Shown: positions 8,368 to 17,280, numbered from the stretch's first letter. The stretch is DNA of 64,000 nt from Flavonifractor porci (GCF_037572415.1 NZ_JBBHLB010000016.1:16071-80070), one strand, 5' to 3'. The notes: generated by a model from the sequence alone, not told the origin. Made by a program: numbers and translations.

Positions 8368-9090
8368 TCAGCGCCTCCTGATCCGGGCTCCCATGGCATA
8401 CCACAGTACCAGGGGCAGCTTGGCCATACGCCCGATGCGCTTGGGCTCTTTGATGAGCCGGTGGAGCCACTCCAGCCCCAGCTTTTGAAAGGCCTTGGGG
8501 GCCCGTTCCACCACGCCGGCAAAGACGTCCAGGGAACCGCCCAGGCCAATCATCAGGTGCGCACCGGTGGCGGGGCCGTTCTGTACCATCCAGAACTCCT
8601 GCTTGGGGGCGCCCAGGCAGACAAAGACCACGTCGGCGGCGGCGGCGCGAATCTCCTCCACCACCGGGCCATCCTCCTTGAAGTAGCCGTCGTGAGTGCC
8701 GCAGACAATGAGTCCGGGATAAGTGCTCTTCAGGTTGGCGGCGGCAAGCTCAGCCACGCCGGGCTTGGCCCCCAGCAGAAAGAGCCGCTTTCCGTTTTCC
8801 GCCATCCATGCCACCAGCCGCTGGGCAAAATCAATGCCCGGCACTTTGCTTTTCAGGGGGCGACCCAGGATCTTGGCGGAGTAGATCACGCCGATGCCGT
8901 CGGCCAGCACCAGATCGGCCCCCAGCAGGGCCTGTTTGAATTCGGGGTTTTTCCGGGCGGCCAGGAGAAATTCCGGGTTGGGAGTCACGGCATAGTGAAA
9001 GCCTTCCGCCCCCACCAGCCCGGAGCCAGTCTGTACCGCCTCATCCAACGTCAGGTCGTCGAAGCCGACGCCCAAAACATCTGTCCTCAA
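8368..9090 (-). CDS. WecG/TagA/CpsF family glycosyltransferase
   Basis: 240 residues, family GT26. The markers are HYAVTPNPEFLLAARKNPEF, LADGIGVIYSAKILGRPL and LFLLGAKPGVAE, with VFVCLGAPKQEFWM near the C-terminus. Relatives transfer ManNAc (TagA) or ManNAcA (WecG) to a polyprenyl-linked sugar for teichoic acid or surface polymers at the cytosolic membrane face. The start is TTG at 9090 with GGAGG 9 nt upstream; no ATG fits. It heads the four-gene minus-strand operon that ends at 6558. Confidence 0.88.
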   Translation of the reverse strand: MRTDVLGVGFDDLTLDEAVQTGSGLVGAEGFHYAVTPNPEFLLAARKNPEFKQALLGADLVLADGIGVIYSAKILGRPLKSKVPGIDFAQRLVAWMAENGKRLFLLGAKPGVAELAAANLKSTYPGLIVCGTHDGYFKEDGPVVEEIRAAAADVVFVCLGAPKQEFWMVQNGPATGAHLMIGLGGSLDVFAGVVERAPKAFQKLGLEWLHRLIKEPKRIGRMAKLPLVLWYAMGARIRRR

Positions 9091-9189
9091 AATGAATTGC
9101 CTCCGATTGGATCAAGTCCATAATTTCACACCATTCTACCATAGCGGAAGAGAAAAGTCCATGCGGAAACAGGGAGAAAGGTGAGCGGA

Positions 9190-9573
9190 AATGATAAAGT
9201 TTCTGTGAAGAAAGCCGGAAAGACATTGCGTCAGCCGCGCTTTTTCGGCCTTTAGCTGGATGCGTTTGTGGTGACAAAAGTGGATGTATCGGCCTAGCAT
9301 CCCATTGGTTTTCGAGAAGACAGCCTCCAAACGCCGGATTCCATATGCCTGCCCGGACAGCACACCTGCCGGTATGATTTTCTCGCTCTGCCCTTGGGCT
9401 GCGGGAGGATTTCGGCTTCCGCTGTCTTCTGCGCTTATGGAGAAGAAGCCCTTTTACTACATCCTTAAAACCAAAAGCATTCTGCCGATTCCTGCTGGTC
9501 TTTTCCCTCTGATAACATGACCTTGATTTCTGGCAGCAGCATTTGAACGTGCGTATAATTTTGTTTCTCCATA
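9190..9573 (-). pseudogene. degenerate IS3-family transposase remnant
   Basis: On the minus strand from ATG 9573 the frame reads MEKQNYTHVQMLLPEIKVML, typical of an IS3-type OrfA, then breaks: a frameshift near 9495 leads into FKDVVKGLLLHKRRRQRK and a proline/arginine stretch (QPKGRARK in another frame). Further on, RYIHFCHHKRIQLKAEK around 9255-9285 matches the C-terminal tail of IS3 OrfB. The catalytic core between them is missing. Frameshifts, stops and the large deletion show a dead relic. No intact gene lies in 9091-9668. Confidence 0.65.
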
Positions 9574-9578
9574 ACAAC

Positions 9579-9614
9579 ACCCCCTGATGTAGGCTGCTTT
9601 CTACATCAGGGGGT
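9579..9614. repeat. 14-bp perfect inverted repeat beside the IS3 remnant
   Basis: ACCCCCTGATGTAG pairs with CTACATCAGGGGGT around an 8-nt loop, directly upstream of the OrfA-like start. It may be an insertion-sequence end structure, or a terminator for the DUF308 gene; the T-run is weak on both strands. Confidence 0.5.
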
Positions 9615-9668
9615 ATTTTGCTGCTGCCTGTTTTGCTGGACCCGTTCACAAACGCAGCAGGTCCTTTT

Positions 9669-10253
9669 TCACAGGTCGATAGGGTCCACATCCACAGGAT
9701 GGGTCTTTCGATACTCCTTGGTCCACTGGGACAGCTGGAAGATGGTCCACAGATCAGAGACACCGGCGTACAGCAGTACAATGCCGATGACACGGAAGAG
9801 GGCGGCCTCGGTGAGCAGGGGGTGGAACACCACGAAGATGCCCAGACCGGCGGCCACCAGGGAGAGGATCAGGTTAATGTTCCAATGGGAGTAGTCCATC
9901 CGCTGCAGCTCCAGGGTACGCTTGACACTGAGCAGGGCGTCAATGGCGATATACAGCCCAAGGATCACTGGGATGACCCCCTGGATCAGAGGGGGATAGA
10001 TGACCATGACGGCGCCCACAGCGGCGGCCACGATGCCCAGAAACAGCCCCAGAAAGGCGCCCCCCTTGCGGTCCTCGCTGCGGTAGAAGCCCACAATGGC
10101 AAAGATGCCGTAGAGCAGCAGGATGGCGCCGAAAGCATAGCAGATGATATCCATGACGATGGTGGGCCACAGGATAAGCACTACGCCCAGGATCAGATAG
10201 AGGATGGAGAGAAAGACAAAGCTGACCGTCATATTTTTCAGACGTTCTTTCAT
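9669..10253 (-). CDS. HdeD-like (DUF308) membrane protein
   Basis: About 194 residues with six predicted membrane segments in paired hairpins, for example FVFLSILYLILGVVLILWP and GLFLGIVAAAVGAVMVIYP, a polar loop (SVKRTLELQRMDYSHW), then a hydrophilic tail with ENPID-like acidic residues. This is the DUF308/HdeD architecture; relatives are linked to acid stress in enterobacteria but the role here is unknown. The ATG at 10253 is chosen over a GTG at 10265, with AGGTGG upstream. It is monocistronic. Confidence 0.82.
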   Translation of the reverse strand: MKERLKNMTVSFVFLSILYLILGVVLILWPTIVMDIICYAFGAILLLYGIFAIVGFYRSEDRKGGAFLGLFLGIVAAAVGAVMVIYPPLIQGVIPVILGLYIAIDALLSVKRTLELQRMDYSHWNINLILSLVAAGLGIFVVFHPLLTEAALFRVIGIVLLYAGVSDLWTIFQLSQWTKEYRKTHPVDVDPIDL

Positions 10254-10277
10254 AATTAAGACCACCTTTCTCCAATG

Positions 10278-10763
10278 TTACAGGCCAGGGCCCTGCCAGC
10301 CCTTGCATACGTCGATCCAGCCGGCGCTGTTGGACAGCTGGGCCAGTTCATCGCAGTTGAGTTTGACCGCAGAGGCCGCGTTGCCGGCGGCGGGGTAGAT
10401 GGTGTCGAACCGCTGAAGGGAGATGTCCAGATAGGTAACGGTGTTGGAATGGGGAATGGCAAAGGGACACACGCCGCCGATCTGGTGGCCGGTAAAAGTC
10501 TCCACCTGTTCCGGCGTCAGCATGGTGGCCTTGTGGTGGAACTGGGCCTTGAATTTGGCGTTGTCGATCTTGGCGTCACCGGCGCAGACAATGAGTACCG
10601 CTCCGTCCTCATGGACAAAGGAGAGGGTCTTGGCAATGCGCGCGGGTTCACAGCCTACGGCTTGGGCGGCCAGTTCCACGGTGGCGCTGGACACCTCAAA
10701 TTCCCGGATACGGTCCTCATAGCCACGCTGACGCAGGTAGGCGCGGCATACTTCGATGGACAT
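10278..10763 (-). CDS. YbaK/EbsC family aminoacyl-tRNA deacylase
   Basis: 161 residues. This family hydrolyses mischarged tRNA (such as Cys-tRNA-Pro or Ala-tRNA-Pro). Visible are the conserved lysine in ARIAKTLSF, GDAKIDNAKFK, and the GGVCPFAIP motif with the following LDISLQRFDTIYPAAG. The ATG at 10763 lies one base after the thioesterase stop. An open frame continues upstream but only because it reads through the neighbouring gene in another frame. Confidence 0.9.
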   Translation of the reverse strand: MSIEVCRAYLRQRGYEDRIREFEVSSATVELAAQAVGCEPARIAKTLSFVHEDGAVLIVCAGDAKIDNAKFKAQFHHKATMLTPEQVETFTGHQIGGVCPFAIPHSNTVTYLDISLQRFDTIYPAAGNAASAVKLNCDELAQLSNSAGWIDVCKGWQGPGL

Positions 10764-10764
10764 T

Positions 10765-11160
10765 TTACTTGCCTTCTTTCTTGGCCTGGGCCTTGGCCAG
10801 GAAGCGGTCGGCCTGGATGATGAAGCGCTGATGCTCTCCCTTGCCGATGGGGCCGGCCTCGTCAAAGGCGGCCACAGTGTAGGTGAGCTTACGGCCCTCC
10901 ACAGCGGCGACCTCCGCCTCAGCCCACACTTTCATACCCACAGGAGTGGCAGCGTCGTGGCTGACGTTGAGCAGGGTGCCTACAGTGCCCTGGCCCTCCT
11001 CCAGCGCATCCTGCACCGCGTTGACGGCGGCGTTCTCCATTAGAGCGATCATAGCGGGGGTAGCGAACACGGGAACCAGGCCGCTGCCCACGGCGGCGGC
11101 TGTATTTTCAGGGGTGACCACGGTTTCGGCCCGGCCCTTCATACCTGCAGTAATAGACAT
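10765..11160 (-). CDS. thioesterase family protein (FlK-like hot-dog fold)
   Basis: 131 residues. The short hot-dog thioesterase pattern is seen in VFATPAMIALMENAAVNAV (with the conserved catalytic Thr and Glu), HDAATPVGMKVWAEAEV and a C-terminal EHQRFIIQADRF. Members of this subgroup, such as the fluoroacetyl-CoA thioesterase FlK, hydrolyse small acyl-CoAs; the substrate here is unknown. AAAGGAG precedes the ATG at 11160. It is co-transcribed with the YbaK gene. Confidence 0.85.
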   Translation of the reverse strand: MSITAGMKGRAETVVTPENTAAAVGSGLVPVFATPAMIALMENAAVNAVQDALEEGQGTVGTLLNVSHDAATPVGMKVWAEAEVAAVEGRKLTYTVAAFDEAGPIGKGEHQRFIIQADRFLAKAQAKKEGK

Positions 11161-11235
11161 AAGAGAGACTCCTTTTTTTCTGAAATCAGTTCGTGCGGGT
11201 ATTATTTTACATCAATCCCCACCATAAGGCAAGCA

Positions 11236-11263
11236 GAAAGCCGCACATTACTGTGCGGCTTTC
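11236..11263 (-). terminator. terminator of potABCD
   Basis: GAAAGCCGCACA pairs with TGTGCGGCTTTC around TTAC, 12 nt beyond the potD stop, with TTTC in the right arm on the minus strand. Confidence 0.75.
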
Positions 11264-11275
11264 CGGATAAGCGAT

Positions 11276-12337
11276 TTAGTTGGAGGAGAGCATGAGCCGG
11301 GTCCACTGGTCGTCATAGAGAGCCAGGATATCAGCGGGCAGGTTCTTGAAGCTCTCGCAGTTGGCCAGGATGGACTCGTCGGGATAGGCATAGGGATCGC
11401 CGGACACCTCGGGGTCCAGTTCCTCCCGGACGGAGAGCAGGGGAGAGGAGTACCAGATCTCCTCGCAGTTCTTCAGACCAGCCTGGGTGGAGCACATATA
11501 GTTGATGAAGAGCTCGGCGTTTTCCTTGTTCTCGGCGTTCTTGGGGATGCACATGGCGTCCACATACAGGTTGGTGCCCTCCTCAGGCAGGCAGAAGGCC
11601 AGGTCGGGGTTGATCTCCTGCATGGTCAGGAAGTCGCCGTAGTAGTAGGCGCCGATGGCGGCGGAGCCGCCCTGCATCTTCTCAAAGATCTCGTCCATGA
11701 CGTAGGACTGGACCAGGGGCTTCTGCTGGATGAGCAGGTCCACGGCCTCCTTGATCTGGTCAGGGTCGGTGGTATTGTAGGAGTAGCCCAGGTACTTCAG
11801 AGCCACACCGATGGCGTCGCGGGAGTTGTTGAACATCAGGATCTGGCCGGCATAGTTCTCATCGAACATGGTGGCCCAGCTGGTGGGGGTCTCCTTTACC
11901 ATGGTGGTGTTGTAAATGATGCCCAGCAGGCCCCACATATAGGGTACGCTGTACAGATTCTCCGGGTCGTAGTCCGGGTTCTTCAGGGCAGGGTCCACAT
12001 CGGCAAAATTGGGAATGTTGTTGAAGTTCAAAGGCTCAAGCATATCCTCTTCGATCATACGGGAGATCATATAGTCGGAAGGGATGACCACGTCGTAGCT
12101 GGCACCGTCGTTCTTCAGCACGCCGTACATGGACTCGTTACTCTCATAGATGTCATAGTTCACCTTGATGCCGGTCTCGGCGGTGAAGTCTTCCAGAACA
12201 GACTCGTCAATATAGACGCCCCAGTTATAGACGTTGACGACGCCCTTGTCGGCGGAGCTGGAATCGCCGCCGCAACCGGCCAGCACCAGGCTGAGAGAGA
12301 GTGCGGAGGTGGTCAGAAGTGCGAGAGACTTTTTCAA
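11276..12337 (-). CDS. potD: spermidine/putrescine ABC transporter substrate-binding lipoprotein
   Basis: 353 residues. A lipoprotein signal (MKKSLALLTTSALSLSLVLA, then GCGG) ends in the lipobox LAGC, so the protein is anchored outside the membrane. VNVYNWGVYIDESVLEDF is the conserved PotD/PotF entry, followed by YDVVIPSDYMISRM and YMWGLLGIIYN, which line the polyamine pocket. The start is TTG at 12337 with only a weak AAAGGGGA site 15 nt upstream, unusual for a gene that must be made in excess. It is the last gene of potABCD. Confidence 0.93.
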   Translation of the reverse strand: MKKSLALLTTSALSLSLVLAGCGGDSSSADKGVVNVYNWGVYIDESVLEDFTAETGIKVNYDIYESNESMYGVLKNDGASYDVVIPSDYMISRMIEEDMLEPLNFNNIPNFADVDPALKNPDYDPENLYSVPYMWGLLGIIYNTTMVKETPTSWATMFDENYAGQILMFNNSRDAIGVALKYLGYSYNTTDPDQIKEAVDLLIQQKPLVQSYVMDEIFEKMQGGSAAIGAYYYGDFLTMQEINPDLAFCLPEEGTNLYVDAMCIPKNAENKENAELFINYMCSTQAGLKNCEEIWYSSPLLSVREELDPEVSGDPYAYPDESILANCESFKNLPADILALYDDQWTRLMLSSN

Positions 12338-12411
12338 TTTCTTTCTTTATCCCCTTTCGGAAATCAATTTTATAACAGCCCGTTAGGGCGTGTTACCGCG
12401 GAGCGCGGACC

Positions 12412-13272
12412 TTACCGGCCCGGATTGAGCTTGGCTTTCCGCCGCAGGGAGGCAGTTTCCTGCCGGGCCTGCCGGATGTTGACGGTCAGCAGCAATGCAA
12501 ACACACAGATAAACATAAGGGTGGACAAGGCGTTGATCTCGGGGGTCACGGGCTTTTTCACCATGGTATAGATCTCCACCGCCAGGGTGGTGACGCCGGA
12601 GCCCTTGGTAAAGTAGCTGATGACGAAATCATCGATGGACATGGTAAAGGCAATGATGAGGCCGTTGAGCACGCCGGGCATGATCTCGGGCAGGATGACC
12701 TTCCGGAAGGCGTACCATCCGGAGGCGCCCAGGTCCTGAGCCGCCTCATATACGTTGGGGTCCAGCTGCCGCAGCCGGGGCAGCACCGACAAAATCACAT
12801 AAGGGGCGTTGAAGGTGATGTGGGCGATGAGCAGGGTGCCAAAGCCCATCTTCCAGCGGATTCCCAACGCCTCGCTGATGAAGCTGCTGTTAAAAACGCC
12901 GATGGCGAACACGAAGAGCAGCATCATGGACACACCGGTGATGATGTCTGCGTTGGTCAGGGGGATGTTGTTGATGGACATACACACGCTGCGGGAGCGG
13001 CGGCGCATACTGTAGAAGCCGATGGCAGCGGCGGTGCCCAAAATAGTGGCGATGAAGGCGGCCAGCACCGACAGGATAATAGTGGTTCGCAGGGCCCCCA
13101 ACAGGCGGGTGTTATGGAAAAGTTCCACATACCAGTCAAGAGAGAAACCGCCCCAAACCCGGTTGCTCTTGGTGGCGTTGAAGGAAAAGACGATGAGCAG
13201 AATGATAGGGGCGTACAGGAAAACATACACCAGCAGGGTAAACACCCGGGAGGGGATCCGATGCTTTCTCAC
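12412..13272 (-). CDS. potC: spermidine/putrescine ABC transporter permease
   Basis: 286 residues with six membrane helices. The binding-protein-dependent permease loop EAAQDLGASGWYAFRKVILPEIMPG contacts the ATPase. YAPIILLIVFSFN near the N-terminus is typical of PotC. It starts with GTG at 13272, overlapping the potB stop as GTGA, so translation is coupled. The 74 nt to potD hold no obvious promoter. Confidence 0.93.
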   Translation of the reverse strand: MRKHRIPSRVFTLLVYVFLYAPIILLIVFSFNATKSNRVWGGFSLDWYVELFHNTRLLGALRTTIILSVLAAFIATILGTAAAIGFYSMRRRSRSVCMSINNIPLTNADIITGVSMMLLFVFAIGVFNSSFISEALGIRWKMGFGTLLIAHITFNAPYVILSVLPRLRQLDPNVYEAAQDLGASGWYAFRKVILPEIMPGVLNGLIIAFTMSIDDFVISYFTKGSGVTTLAVEIYTMVKKPVTPEINALSTLMFICVFALLLTVNIRQARQETASLRRKAKLNPGR

Positions 13273-14117
13273 AGCACAGCCACCCCCTCTTCACCTTCGC
13301 CGAAGCGGTTCATAATAGCCATCAGTACCAGTACGATCACCATCATCACCAGAGCGATGGCAGAGCCCAGGTGAGGATTGTAGGCGTTGCCTAAAAACTG
13401 CATCTCAATGAGATCGCCCAGCAGCAGGGTCTTGCCGCCGCCCAGCAGGCGGGACAGGGCAAAGGTGGACACAGAGGGGATAAACACCATGGTCACGCCG
13501 GAGAGCACGCCGGGGAGGGACAGGGGGAAGATCACCTTCCGGAACACCATGGAGCTGCTGGCGCCCAGGTCCTGGGCCGCCTCGATAACCTTGGGGTCGA
13601 TCTTCTCAATGACCGAGAAGATCGGCAGCACCATAAAGGGCAGGAAGTTGTACACCATACCCAGCACAATAGCGCCCTGGGTGTTGATCATGTGGAAGTA
13701 ACTCAGGTTGGTGCCGAAAACAGCGTTCCACAGGTCGAAAAAGCCGATGGCGGACAGGAACTGATTGATCAGGCCGTTGTCGTCCAGAATAGACATCCAG
13801 GCGTAAGTCCGCAGCAGGAAGTTCATCCACATGGGCAGCATGATGAGCATCATGGCCACCTTGCGCACCATCAGCTTTTCCCGGGACAGGAAGTAGGCCA
13901 GGGGATAGCCGATGAGGATGCAGATGGCGGTAGCCACAAAAGCCAGAACAAAGGAATTGCGGAAGGCGGGGACATAGGTCCCCATGTTGCTGAAGTTATC
14001 CAGGGTGACGCTGCCGTCCTGACCGGTAAAGGCAAACACCACTACCAGGATAAGAGGTGCCACCACGAAGATGGCCATCCATACCACATAGGGCGTGGCC
14101 AGCCACTTATTCTTCAT
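13269..14117 (-). CDS. potB: spermidine/putrescine ABC transporter permease
   Basis: About 282 residues with six membrane helices. The EAA loop is EAAQDLGASSSMVFRKVIFPLSLPG, and MIMLPMWMNFLLRTYAW is the PotB/PotH-type segment. The ATG at 14117 overlaps the end of potA by 11 nt and begins MKNKWLATPYVVW; the upstream open frame to 14156 is within potA. It forms the heterodimeric membrane channel with PotC. Confidence 0.93.
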   Translation of the reverse strand: MKNKWLATPYVVWMAIFVVAPLILVVVFAFTGQDGSVTLDNFSNMGTYVPAFRNSFVLAFVATAICILIGYPLAYFLSREKLMVRKVAMMLIMLPMWMNFLLRTYAWMSILDDNGLINQFLSAIGFFDLWNAVFGTNLSYFHMINTQGAIVLGMVYNFLPFMVLPIFSVIEKIDPKVIEAAQDLGASSSMVFRKVIFPLSLPGVLSGVTMVFIPSVSTFALSRLLGGGKTLLLGDLIEMQFLGNAYNPHLGSAIALVMMVIVLVLMAIMNRFGEGEEGVAVL

Positions 14118-15276
14118 CGTCGCTGTCCTCCTCCAGCCGGTCCTCGTTGAGCTCATCGTACTCGGAGGAGTAGGAGCTATAGTCGCCGAAGGTGCCGGAG
14201 TATTGGCTCTTCTTCATGATATGGAAGCCGTCGGGGTCGATCTTCACCCCAATCTTTGCCCCCACGGGGGAGTAGTCGGTGGTCTGGATGAGCCACTTGA
14301 AGCCCCGGAAATCCACGATGATATCGTAATGGAGGCCCTTGAAGGTGACCTCGGTAACGGTGCCGGTAAGCTGGCCCTCGGATTCAGGCACAATGTCAAT
14401 GTCCTCGGGGCGGATGACCACGTCCACCGCCTCGCCGGGGGCAAAGCCCTTGTCCAGGCACTTGAACTTCCGGCCGTACATCCCCACCACATAATCCTCG
14501 TGCATGATGCCGTCGATGATGTTGGACTCGCCGATGAAGTCGGCTACAAAGGCGTTCTTTGGCTCGTTGTAGATGTCCTCGGGGGTGCCGATCTGCTGGA
14601 TCTTGCCCTCGTTCATTACCACGATGGTATCACTCATGGAGAGGGCCTCTTCCTGGTCGTGGGTGACGTAGACGAAGGTGATGCCCACCTGCTGCTGGAT
14701 GCGCTTCAGCTCGATCTGCATATCCTTGCGCAGCTTCAGGTCCAGGGCGCCCAGAGGCTCGTCCAGCAGCAGGACCTGGGGACGGTTGACGATGGCACGG
14801 GCAATGGCTACACGCTGCTGCTGGCCGCCGGAGAGGGAGTTCACCGACCGCTTGCCGTAGCCGGCCAGGTTGACCAGGGCCAGGGCCTCCTCCACCCGCT
14901 CCTTGATCTCGGATTCCGGCACCTTGATCATCTTTTTGGGGTCCTTGGGATCGGGGACCTTATTTACCCGCAGGCCGAAGGCTACGTTCTCAAAGATGTT
15001 CATGTGGGTGAACAGGGCGTATTTCTGAAAGACGGTGTTGACCTTCCGCTTATGAGGGGGAACGTCATTAATCCTCACGCCGTCAAAATACACGTCGCCA
15101 GAGGTAGGCTTCTGAAAGCCGCCGATGATACGAAGCGTCGTGGTTTTGCCGCACCCGGAAGGACCGAGCAGCGTGAGGAACTCCTTGTCATTGATATAAA
15201 GGTTGATGTGGTCCAGAATGACGTCATCGTCAAATTTCATGAAGCAATCCGACAGGCGGATCAGTTCCTTGGACAT
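14107..15276 (-). CDS. potA: spermidine/putrescine ABC transporter ATP-binding protein
   Basis: 389 residues. Walker A GPSGCGKTT is at about 39-47, the Q-loop at TVFQKYALFTHM, the signature LSGGQQQRVAIARA, Walker B VLLLDEPLGALD, and the H-loop in VYVTHDQEEAL. The C-terminal 140 residues form a TOBE domain and end in an acidic tail (EEDSDDEE). It energises polyamine import with PotB, PotC and PotD. GGGGGAGG precedes the ATG. It is the first gene of the operon, behind a near-consensus promoter and a leader hairpin. Confidence 0.95.
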   Translation of the reverse strand: MSKELIRLSDCFMKFDDDVILDHINLYINDKEFLTLLGPSGCGKTTTLRIIGGFQKPTSGDVYFDGVRINDVPPHKRKVNTVFQKYALFTHMNIFENVAFGLRVNKVPDPKDPKKMIKVPESEIKERVEEALALVNLAGYGKRSVNSLSGGQQQRVAIARAIVNRPQVLLLDEPLGALDLKLRKDMQIELKRIQQQVGITFVYVTHDQEEALSMSDTIVVMNEGKIQQIGTPEDIYNEPKNAFVADFIGESNIIDGIMHEDYVVGMYGRKFKCLDKGFAPGEAVDVVIRPEDIDIVPESEGQLTGTVTEVTFKGLHYDIIVDFRGFKWLIQTTDYSPVGAKIGVKIDPDGFHIMKKSQYSGTFGDYSSYSSEYDELNEDRLEEDSDDEE

Positions 15277-15305
15277 GTATCCTCCCCCATTTCTAAACGG
15301 TAGTA

Positions 15306-15341
15306 AAGGGCGTACCCAAACCGGCGGTTGGGTACGCCCTT
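15306..15341 (-). promoter_or_regulatory. 5'-end hairpin of the potABCD messenger
   Basis: AAGGGCGTACCCAA pairs perfectly with TTGGGTACGCCCTT around an 8-nt loop. From the promoter position the messenger should begin about 5 nt before this 14-bp stem. No T-run follows, so it is more likely an mRNA-stabilising or regulatory structure than a terminator. Confidence 0.6.
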
Positions 15342-15352
15342 ATGACGAAACA

Positions 15353-15381
15353 AATATATATGGAATTGCGAAAAATGTCAA
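15353..15381 (-). promoter_or_regulatory. promoter of potABCD
   Basis: On the minus strand TTGACA (15381-15376) and TATATT (15358-15353) with a 17-nt spacer. The expected start point is near 15346. Confidence 0.75.
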
Positions 15382-15607
15382 TAATAAAACCGCTTTTTTT
15401 TCAGGGATTTTACGGCGGAGTGCTTTGATTCAGAATGCAGCAGCGGCAAAGCCATCAGAGGGCCGTTTTACACTGCGGATGGAAGGGGCGGAGAGTTATT
15501 TTTTTGCCTTAAAATAGATTGAACGGTCTGGGGCAAACAAGTATAATAAAAGCGAAAAAACGCTTTCTCCTCTGGCTGGAGTGGCGAAGATCCGGGGGAT
15601 GGTAACT

Positions 15608-16075
15608 ATGAAAGAAGGCTATCGTGATAAAAAACGGATTATTGCCTGTTTTGCCAGTGTGATGTGCGGAATACTCATCCTGGCCGGCGTATGGTGGGGG
15701 AGTTACGCCCGGGCATTCCGGGTCTTGCTGGAGCAGCTGCCGACGGCCGACGGCTGCGAAATGCAGTTTTATGTGAGCGATGAGGATGGACACCGGGATC
15801 GGAGGACCATTGACGATCCGCAGGACCGCGCGGCGGTACTGGCCGAGGTGGAACGGTTGGACTTTTCCAGGCCCAGGCTGTCAGACGATCTGTGGGACGC
15901 GGCGGAATATTATAGCTGCTTCTGGATAGAGATCTATAGGACGTCGTACCTTCTGGAGCTTCAGATCCCATTGGACGATCCGCAGCAGGCCCTTATCCGG
16001 GCCGACGGCAAGGCGTTCCATGTGGAGGGCGGAGAGGCGTTTTTGACGGCTCTGGAAGGCTGGTTGTACGAGTAG
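15608..16075 (+). CDS. hypothetical membrane-anchored protein
   Basis: 155 residues. One membrane segment near the N-terminus (IIACFASVMCGILILAGVWW, about 12-31) is followed by a soluble acidic domain with several Trp/Tyr residues and no motif I recognise. The start at 15608 (MKEGYRDKKR) is preceded by GGGGGA; ATGs at 15581 and 15599 are alternatives. It is a single gene convergent with the pseudouridine synthase. It ends in TAG, showing that amber is a normal stop in this host. Confidence 0.65.
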   Translation: MKEGYRDKKRIIACFASVMCGILILAGVWWGSYARAFRVLLEQLPTADGCEMQFYVSDEDGHRDRRTIDDPQDRAAVLAEVERLDFSRPRLSDDLWDAAEYYSCFWIEIYRTSYLLELQIPLDDPQQALIRADGKAFHVEGGEAFLTALEGWLYE

Positions 16076-16092
16076 AGAGCTGGAAACAAACA

Positions 16093-16123
16093 GTCTGCGG
16101 CGCCCTGACCGGGCGCCGCAGAC
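16093..16123. terminator. bidirectional terminator between convergent genes
   Basis: A perfect 13-bp stem (GTCTGCGGCGCCC with its complement, loop TGACC), followed by GATTTTCT on the plus strand and TGTTTGTTT on the minus strand. It serves both neighbouring genes. Confidence 0.8.
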
Positions 16124-16135
16124 GATTTTCTATTC

Positions 16136-17095
16136 TTATTTCCCAAAATATTCCGCCACAAAGTCCACGTTGTCCACCGTGAACACCTTACCTCTTAAAT
16201 ACTCCAGAAGTCCCGCGTCGGTGGGGAAGGTAAACTCCAGCTTGTAGGAGTACAGGGCCTGGAAGGAGCGGCCGTACTGCTTGTTGTCCCGCTCCCGGCC
16301 GTACTTGCCGTCCCCCAGCAGAGGATGACCGGCGGCGGCGAACTGGGCGCGGATCTGGTGGGTGCGTCCGGTGAGCAGTTCGCATTCCACCAGAGACAGG
16401 CTTCGGTTGACCTTTAATGTCTTATATAAGGTAGCGGCGCTCTTGCCTCCGGGCACCGGCTTGTGGAATACCTTCACCTGGGCCTTACTCTCATCCTTCA
16501 GCAGAAAGCCCTCCAGCTTGCCCTGAGGCGGGGTCATGCGCCCGTGGATGATAGCCAGGTAAAACTTGGCGATCTCCCGATCCTTGATCTTCTGGTTGAG
16601 GATACGCAGGGTCTCGGCGTTCTTGGCCGCCATGACGATGCCGCCGGTGTTCCGGTCAATGCGGTTGCACAGGGCGGGGGTGAAGGAGTGCTCATCCCTG
16701 GGGTTCCACTCCTTCTTTTGATAAAGGTAGGCCTGGATGTGGGTAATGAGGGTGTTGACCTTCTCATGCTCGTCGGCGTGGCACAGCAGGCCGGGCCGCT
16801 TGTTGAGGAGCATCAGGTTCTCATCCTCATACACGATGTCCAGCTTTGGCTTGAACACCGCCAGGAAGGCGTTGTCCTCCCGGGGCTGGTCAAAGAACTC
16901 GTCGTTGATATATAATTGCAGTAGGTCCCCCACCTGGAGCCGCACATCCCGGGCGGAGCCTTTGCCGTTGACCTTTACTCTCTTGAGGCGGATGTATTTC
17001 TGAGCCAGGGGAGCGGGGAGGAGAGGCAAGGTCTTGCCCAGCCACCGGTCCAGCCGCTGTCCGGCGTCATTTTTTCCAATGGTAAATTCCCTCAT
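16136..17095 (-). CDS. RluA-family 23S rRNA pseudouridine synthase
   Basis: 319 residues. An S4-like RNA-binding domain (about 1-80: RLDRWLGKTLPLLP ... KRVKVNGKG) precedes the catalytic domain, whose signature NRIDRNTGGIVMAAKN carries the catalytic aspartate. LLTGRTHQIRAQFAAAGHPLLGDGKYG follows. This is the RluC/RluD-type arrangement; the exact uridines are not deducible. TGGAGGTC precedes the ATG at 17095. Confidence 0.92.
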   Translation of the reverse strand: MREFTIGKNDAGQRLDRWLGKTLPLLPAPLAQKYIRLKRVKVNGKGSARDVRLQVGDLLQLYINDEFFDQPREDNAFLAVFKPKLDIVYEDENLMLLNKRPGLLCHADEHEKVNTLITHIQAYLYQKKEWNPRDEHSFTPALCNRIDRNTGGIVMAAKNAETLRILNQKIKDREIAKFYLAIIHGRMTPPQGKLEGFLLKDESKAQVKVFHKPVPGGKSAATLYKTLKVNRSLSLVECELLTGRTHQIRAQFAAAGHPLLGDGKYGRERDNKQYGRSFQALYSYKLEFTFPTDAGLLEYLRGKVFTVDNVDFVAEYFGK

Positions 17096-17222
17096 ATTGA
17101 CCTCCAGTACGTCAGAGACGTATCTTTTCAGCAGTCCTTATTATACTGAACAGACCGGCCCGGCGCAAGTGGGGCGGGGATTTGACCCCAAAAAAGTGGC
17201 AGAAAAAAGTTGAAAAAAAGAT

Positions 17223-17251
17223 TTGACAACCAGGAGTATTTTCGCTATAAT
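17223..17251 (+). promoter_or_regulatory. promoter of the DUF177-rpmF operon
   Basis: TTGACA (17223-17228), a 17-nt spacer and TATAAT (17246-17251): full consensus, as expected for a ribosomal protein operon. Confidence 0.85.
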
Positions 17252-17280
17252 ATTCCGCGTACCGTTATGAGGAGGGTATT

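Noticed and set aside
9041..9793. Minus-strand frame of 250 codons
   Set aside because: It crosses the wecG start, the IS3 remnant and the DUF308 gene; only a short middle part reflects the decayed transposase.
15306..15341. Intrinsic terminator ahead of potA
   Set aside because: No T-run follows on either strand and the promoter lies directly upstream, so termination there would abolish all expression.
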